In this document: positions 5,764-8,281 of the stretch, piece by piece
Numbering within the stretch: position 1 is the stretch's first letter
How the letters are laid out: every line of letters starts with the position of its first letter
NCBI GenBank assembly: GCA_007119835.1
Contig: SKOX01000047.1
Span: forward strand, 1 to 8,281
Direction: 5' to 3'
DNA length: 8,281 nucleotides
DNA from: Paracoccaceae bacterium
Lineage (GTDB): Bacteria > Pseudomonadota > Alphaproteobacteria > Rhodobacterales > Rhodobacteraceae
Notes under the pieces: model-generated
Databases searched by the model: none
Told to the model about the DNA's origin: nothing
The model's input: the letters and a program-made list of their open reading frames with translations, nothing else
Position numbers and translations under genes: made by a program

Positions 5764-6363
5764 ATGGCGCGGCCGGGCGGCGACGGCCGGCCGAGCGAGC
5801 CGGCACGGCACGGGGGGGCGGGGGATAAGCCCGCCTCTTCACCGCGGCGCGGTGGATCGGAGGAGAGCCCCTTCGACCGCGCCGATCCGCCGGTCCTCTC
5901 GCTCACCCTCTGGCCCAACCGGTCACTGACGCCGCAGGGCTCGGCCGGTTTCCTGTCCTTGTTTGCCGTCTGTCTTTTTATCCCTCTCCTTCCCCTGCTT
6001 GGGACGGCGGCTGCATGGGCGCTTCTGCCCTTCCTCGCGGGAATGCTGCTCGCCGTCTATGCGGCGATCCGGCGGAGCTTCGCCGACGGTCGGCTCGTGG
6101 AGGAGCTGCGGCTGTGGCCCGACCTCATCACCGTCGAACGTCGGGAACCGCGCGGGGCTGTGCGCCGCTGGCATGCCGATCCGAACTGGGTCCGGCTTCG
6201 TCTGCTCGAGAACGCGCGAATCGAGAAATACCTGACCCTGGAGGGCAACGGCCGAGAGATCGAACTCGGTGCCTTCCTGTCGCCGGAGGAGCGCGAGCAG
6301 GTCCATGCGGACCTGCGCGCAGCGTTCGCCAGGCTCGGAGCGCCACGACCCGCCGCGCCCTGA
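5764..6363 (+). CDS. DUF2244 domain membrane protein
   Basis: This is a 199-residue protein of the DUF2244 family, of unknown biochemical role. After a hydrophilic, low-complexity N-terminal extension (about 1-42, Gly/Arg/Pro-rich) comes the family start LTLWPNRSLTPQG (about 47-59). Two closely spaced membrane helices follow (about 62-80 and 83-102), then a cytoplasmic domain with ELRLWPDLITVER (114-126), WHADPNWVRLRL (136-147), and the GREIELGAFLSPEEREQV block (163-180) that defines the family. The ATG used lies 4 bp after the ctaD stop; coupled translation may compensate for the weak ribosome site. The GGAGGAG at about 5860 has no start codon at a usable distance. Its position behind ctaD suggests a role in oxidase assembly or membrane function, which is inference only. 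The extension could be partly untranslated if a non-ATG start were used. Confidence 0.9.
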   Translation: MARPGGDGRPSEPARHGGAGDKPASSPRRGGSEESPFDRADPPVLSLTLWPNRSLTPQGSAGFLSLFAVCLFIPLLPLLGTAAAWALLPFLAGMLLAVYAAIRRSFADGRLVEELRLWPDLITVERREPRGAVRRWHADPNWVRLRLLENARIEKYLTLEGNGREIELGAFLSPEEREQVHADLRAAFARLGAPRPAAP

Positions 6364-6400
6364 CAACGCCGGGCCGAGGGGGCGCGAGTGTCTCTTCTTT

Positions 6401-6416
6401 CGCCTCCTGCCAGGCG
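6401..6416. terminator. Small inverted repeat between convergent genes (weak terminator candidate)
   Basis: CGCCT and AGGCG form a 5-bp stem with a 6-nt loop in the 57-bp gap between the DUF2244 gene end (6363) and the SPOR gene end (6421). There is no T-run on either 3' side: in minus orientation it is followed by A-rich sequence. An intrinsic terminator is therefore doubtful. Confidence 0.2.
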
Positions 6417-6420
6417 CGGT

Positions 6421-6966
6421 TCAGAAGAACGCCGGGTACGGCGCCACGAAACCGGCCTCCCTGGCCGCCTGTGCCGCGTCGGCCAGACCGCCCTCGGTGC
6501 GGAACGGGCCGAGATAGATCCGCCGCCCGAGCGAGACGTTTCCGACGCTGCGGACACGGATCCCGCGCTCGCGGAAGTAGTCGCGGACCTGAAACTCCGT
6601 GATGAGACCCGGCACCACGCCGGCGTGGATGGAGATCGGGCTGATCGGGTCGCCACGCTCGACCACCGGTGTCCGCGGGGCTGTCGCCATGGGCTCGAGA
6701 TGCCGCGGCCGGGTGATGCAGTCGGCGCGCATGAGCCGCATGCCCTGGCGCTCCAGCGCCGGCGGTGCAACGAGGTCGCTCTCGGGATGCGGGCCCGCGG
6801 GATGGAGGCGTTGCAGCCGGTCGAACTCGCGGAAGAGCTGCTCGCAGACCTCCGCCGTACCCCGTGCCGGAGCCGCCGGCTGGGGGGCGACCATGGCGCA
6901 TCCCGCGGCGGTGCCGCCGACGGCGGCGAGAAGGGCGGCCCGCGCCGCCAGTGAGCGGAGCGACAT
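6421..6966 (-). CDS. SPOR-like domain lipoprotein (probable)
   Basis: This is a 181-residue exported protein. The start at 6964-6966 is decided by a strong AAGGAGG (6972-6978) 5 nt upstream; the frame is open 20 codons further but without a site. The N-terminus ([18 protein letters not shown]) is a signal peptide ending in TAAGC with Cys23. This resembles a lipobox, although Ala replaces the usual Leu at -3, so lipidation is likely but not certain. A variable middle with Cys41 and Cys83 (possible disulfide) follows. The C-terminal 75 residues show the SPOR-type pattern of a beta strand, a helix with [10 protein letters not shown] (127-136), a strand with RRIYLGPF (148-155), a helix with [11 protein letters not shown] (163-173) and a final short strand. 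SPOR domains bind denuded peptidoglycan at division sites; that role here is inferred. It converges with the DUF2244 gene and diverges from argB. Confidence 0.72.
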   Translation of the reverse strand: MSLRSLAARAALLAAVGGTAAGCAMVAPQPAAPARGTAEVCEQLFREFDRLQRLHPAGPHPESDLVAPPALERQGMRLMRADCITRPRHLEPMATAPRTPVVERGDPISPISIHAGVVPGLITEFQVRDYFRERGIRVRSVGNVSLGRRIYLGPFRTEGGLADAAQAAREAGFVAPYPAFF

Positions 6967-6971
6967 CCCTG

Positions 6972-6978
6972 CCTCCTT
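6972..6978 (-). promoter_or_regulatory. Strong ribosome-binding site deciding the SPOR-lipoprotein start
   Basis: On the minus strand AAGGAGG lies 5 nt before the ATG at 6964-6966. This selects the start that gives a proper signal peptide over the longer upstream frame. Confidence 0.85.
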
Positions 6979-6993
6979 GTCTTCGCTGGTCCG

Positions 6994-7012
6994 GCGGAGT
7001 ATCCGGCTCCGC
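6994..7012. repeat. Inverted repeat GCGGAG-N7-CTCCGC in the SPOR/argB divergent region
   Basis: A perfect 6-bp inverted repeat with a 7-nt spacer sits in the 98-bp gap between the divergent SPOR-lipoprotein and argB starts. It could be an operator or a hairpin in the 5' leader of the SPOR gene. In GC-rich DNA a 6-bp match is not strong evidence. Confidence 0.25.
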
Positions 7013-7064
7013 GGCGGCAGGCGCAAGGTGCGTCGACGCCAGCCCCGAGCCGCGAAGCCTGCCG

Positions 7065-7979
7065 ATGGACAAACCTTCTCCCGAAGCGAAACCGCACCTT
7101 GGCGGCCGTGACTGGATCGCCGCCGCGCGGACCCTCTCCGAGGCGCTGCCCTACCTCCAGCGCTACGACGGCGCGACGATCGCCATCAAGTTCGGCGGCC
7201 ACGCCATGGGCGACGCCGCGGCCATGGCCCGGTTCGCGCGCGACATCGTCCTGATGAAGCAGTGCAACGTGCACCCGGTGATCGTCCACGGCGGCGGGCC
7301 GATGATCAACGAGATGCTGCGCCGCCTCGACATCCGCTCCGAGTTCGTCGACGGCAAGCGCGTCTCCGACGCCGCCACGGTCGAGGTCGTCGAGATGGTG
7401 CTGTCGGGGCGGCTCAACAAGCAGATCGTTCAGGCGATCAATGCCGCCGGCGGCCGGGCGGTCGGCCTATCGGGCAAGGACGCCGACCTGATGGTCTGCG
7501 AGAAGGATCTCAAGACCGTGATCCGCGACGGGGTGGAGACCACGGTGGACCTCGGCTTCGTCGGCCGACCGGTCGCGATCAACCCGGGCGTGCTCCGCAC
7601 CTTCATGGCCTCGGACCTCATCCCGGTCGTGGCGCCGATCGGCGCCGGGCGGGACGGCGAGACCTTCAATGTCAACGGCGACACCGCCGCAGGGGCGATC
7701 GCCGCGGGGCTGAAGGCCGACCGGCTCCTGCTGCTGACCGACGTCTCGGGCGTGCGCGGCGCCGGGGGCGAGGTCATCTCGGAGCTCACCGCCGAGGAGG
7801 CGCGCCGGCTGATCAACGACGGCACGATCGCGGGCGGCATGATCCCGAAGGTCGAGACCGGCCTCGCGGCCATGGCGGGGGGCGTTCGGGCCGTCGTCAT
7901 CCTCGACGGCCGGGCACCGAACGCGGTCCTGCTCGAACTCTTCACGGCCCATGGGGCGGGGACGCTGATCAAGGGCTGA
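7065..7979 (+). CDS. argB: Acetylglutamate kinase
   Basis: This cytoplasmic enzyme phosphorylates N-acetyl-L-glutamate with ATP, the second step of arginine biosynthesis. All family motifs are present in its 304 residues: IKFGGHAM with Lys42 (41-48), [10 protein letters not shown] (75-84) for substrate and phosphate binding, FVDGKRVSD (94-102), [15 protein letters not shown] (199-213), LLLTDVSGV (222-230), and [10 protein letters not shown] (257-266) with the catalytic lysine Lys262. The N-terminal extension of about 38 residues before the core includes a helix-like [14 protein letters not shown] segment. Such N-helices occur in hexameric, arginine-inhibited kinases and are lacking in the shorter E. 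coli type, so feedback inhibition by arginine is inferred. The ATG at 7065 is the first start giving this N-helix. The upstream ribosome site is weak, and the longer open frame to 6765 overlaps the SPOR gene and is not family-like. It diverges from the SPOR gene and converges with accA. Confidence 0.97.
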   Translation: MDKPSPEAKPHLGGRDWIAAARTLSEALPYLQRYDGATIAIKFGGHAMGDAAAMARFARDIVLMKQCNVHPVIVHGGGPMINEMLRRLDIRSEFVDGKRVSDAATVEVVEMVLSGRLNKQIVQAINAAGGRAVGLSGKDADLMVCEKDLKTVIRDGVETTVDLGFVGRPVAINPGVLRTFMASDLIPVVAPIGAGRDGETFNVNGDTAAGAIAAGLKADRLLLLTDVSGVRGAGGEVISELTAEEARRLINDGTIAGGMIPKVETGLAAMAGGVRAVVILDGRAPNAVLLELFTAHGAGTLIKG

Positions 7980-8009
7980 CAGGAGCCCGATGCGGTTTGC
8001 CGGGGGGCG

Positions 8010-8027
8010 GTGTCCACACTTGGACAC
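8010..8027. terminator. Perfect 7-bp palindrome GTGTCCA-cact-TGGACAC downstream of argB
   Basis: A 7-bp stem with a 4-nt loop begins 30 bp after the argB stop in the argB/accA convergent gap. It would fold into a stable hairpin in argB mRNA. No T-run follows, so it may act as a transcript-end stabiliser, a Rho-assisted terminator or a protein-binding palindrome; these cannot be told apart here. Confidence 0.4.
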
Positions 8028-8068
8028 GGCGACAACGATCTAAATCGCAGAAGGATCGGTGCCGTTTA

Positions 8069-8087
8069 AGCGCGGGTTCACCGCGTT
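8069..8087. terminator. Second hairpin in the argB/accA convergent gap
   Basis: CGCGG (8071-8075) and CCGCG (8081-8085) pair around a 5-nt loop, extended by a G:U and an A:T pair to 8069-8087. In minus orientation (3' of accA) the stem is followed by CTTAAAC, a poor T-run. It is a possible weak terminator for accA. Confidence 0.3.
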
Positions 8088-8147
8088 CGTGCGCCGGCTC
8101 GGCCGTGGTCGCTGGGCCGCCGGCCGCACGTGATCGAGCCAGGCACC

Positions 8148-8281
8148 TCAGGCGACGAGCGCAGTCGATCCCATCGCGAGGTATTTCGTCCGCCGTGCCC
8201 GGCGCAAGCGCGCCTTGGTCATCCCGTCGAGCTCGCCCAGCATCACGGCGATCGCCTCGCCGACCGCCTCGATCACCTGCG
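8148..8281 (-). CDS. accA: Acetyl-CoA carboxylase carboxyltransferase subunit alpha, C-terminus (partial)
   Basis: The minus-strand frame ends with the TGA at 8148-8150 and continues past the window edge, giving the last 43 codons. The peptide has the order of the AccA C-terminal helix pair: VIEAVGEAIAVMLGEL, then a short LDGMTKARLRRARRTKYLAMG segment (the family ends similarly with R-x-K-F/Y-L-A-M-G). AccA with AccD forms the carboxyltransferase that makes malonyl-CoA, the first committed step of fatty-acid synthesis. The catalytic part lies outside the window. The gene converges on argB with a 168-bp gap. Confidence 0.88.
   Translation of the reverse strand, partial: QVIEAVGEAIAVMLGELDGMTKARLRRARRTKYLAMGSTALVA

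Noticed and set aside
3948..5918. A 656-codon minus-strand frame opposite ctaD
   Set aside because: Its product is a charged Arg/Glu/Asp/His-rich sequence with no fold-like pattern, as expected antisense to a GC-rich membrane protein gene. ctaD itself is unambiguous.
4892..5929. A 345-codon plus-strand frame inside and beyond ctaD
   Set aside because: It is a +1 frame shadow of ctaD with His/Arg/Leu-rich low-complexity composition and no independent start site.
6057..7289. A 410-codon minus-strand frame spanning the SPOR gene and the start of argB
   Set aside because: It crosses two well-supported genes and a divergent promoter region in the wrong frame, and has Arg/Ser-rich shadow composition.
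1..8281. CRISPR arrays, retrons, toxin-antitoxin pairs, defence genes or other cargo linked to the recombinase
   Set aside because: No spaced repeat array, reverse transcriptase, non-coding RNA scaffold or defence-type domain is visible. Every frame near the recombinase is explained by xis, int, the NDUFA9-like remnant or tRNA-His.

Overview
This is a GC-rich chromosomal segment from an alphaproteobacterium. The evidence is: a cytochrome aa3 oxidase subunit I of the Paracoccus/Rhodobacter type; an MmcB-family repair protein; a short protein resembling the alphaproteobacterial DUF6324 family; and a tRNA-His with the derived identity elements (no encoded G-1, G1:U72 pair, A73) known from the Caulobacter-type subgroup. 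Most of the window is ordinary core genome. Genus cannot be fixed from the sequence alone.

Layout. 1-260 (minus): N-terminal part of an unrecognised single-pass membrane or exported protein, cut by the window edge, with about 290 bp of non-coding DNA upstream. 552-1109 (minus): the C-terminal 185 codons of an NDUFA9-like NAD(P)-binding protein whose Rossmann N-terminus is missing. 1010-2410 and 2407-2685 (minus): a complete-looking tyrosine recombinase preceded, with a 4-nt overlap, by a small helix-turn-helix (excisionase-like) gene. The recombinase reading frame runs past a junction near 1109 into the NDUFA9-like remnant in another frame. 2946-3022 (minus): tRNA-His(GTG). 3126-3476 (plus): a DUF6324-like small protein with a long basic tail, overlapping the 3' end of mmcB (3431-3916, minus). 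4116-5759 (plus): ctaD, followed 4 bp later by a DUF2244 membrane protein gene (5764-6363). 6421-6966 (minus): a SPOR-like lipoprotein. 7065-7979 (plus): argB. 8148-8281 (minus): the C-terminus of accA.

How the parts relate. ctaD and the DUF2244 gene look like one transcription unit with a sigma70-like promoter at 4018-4046. argB (arginine biosynthesis), accA (fatty-acid synthesis), mmcB (DNA repair) and the SPOR-like lipoprotein gene are separate core units in divergent or convergent arrangement. The accessory part is the stretch of about 1.6-1.8 kb between the NDUFA9 remnant and tRNA-His. It looks like the stump of an integrated element reduced to xis-int, with a deletion or insertion scar that destroyed an NDUFA9-like gene.

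I found no convincing new multi-gene system. The points most worth checking are the recombinase/NDUFA9 chimeric junction, the derived tRNA-His, and short repeats in two non-coding stretches.
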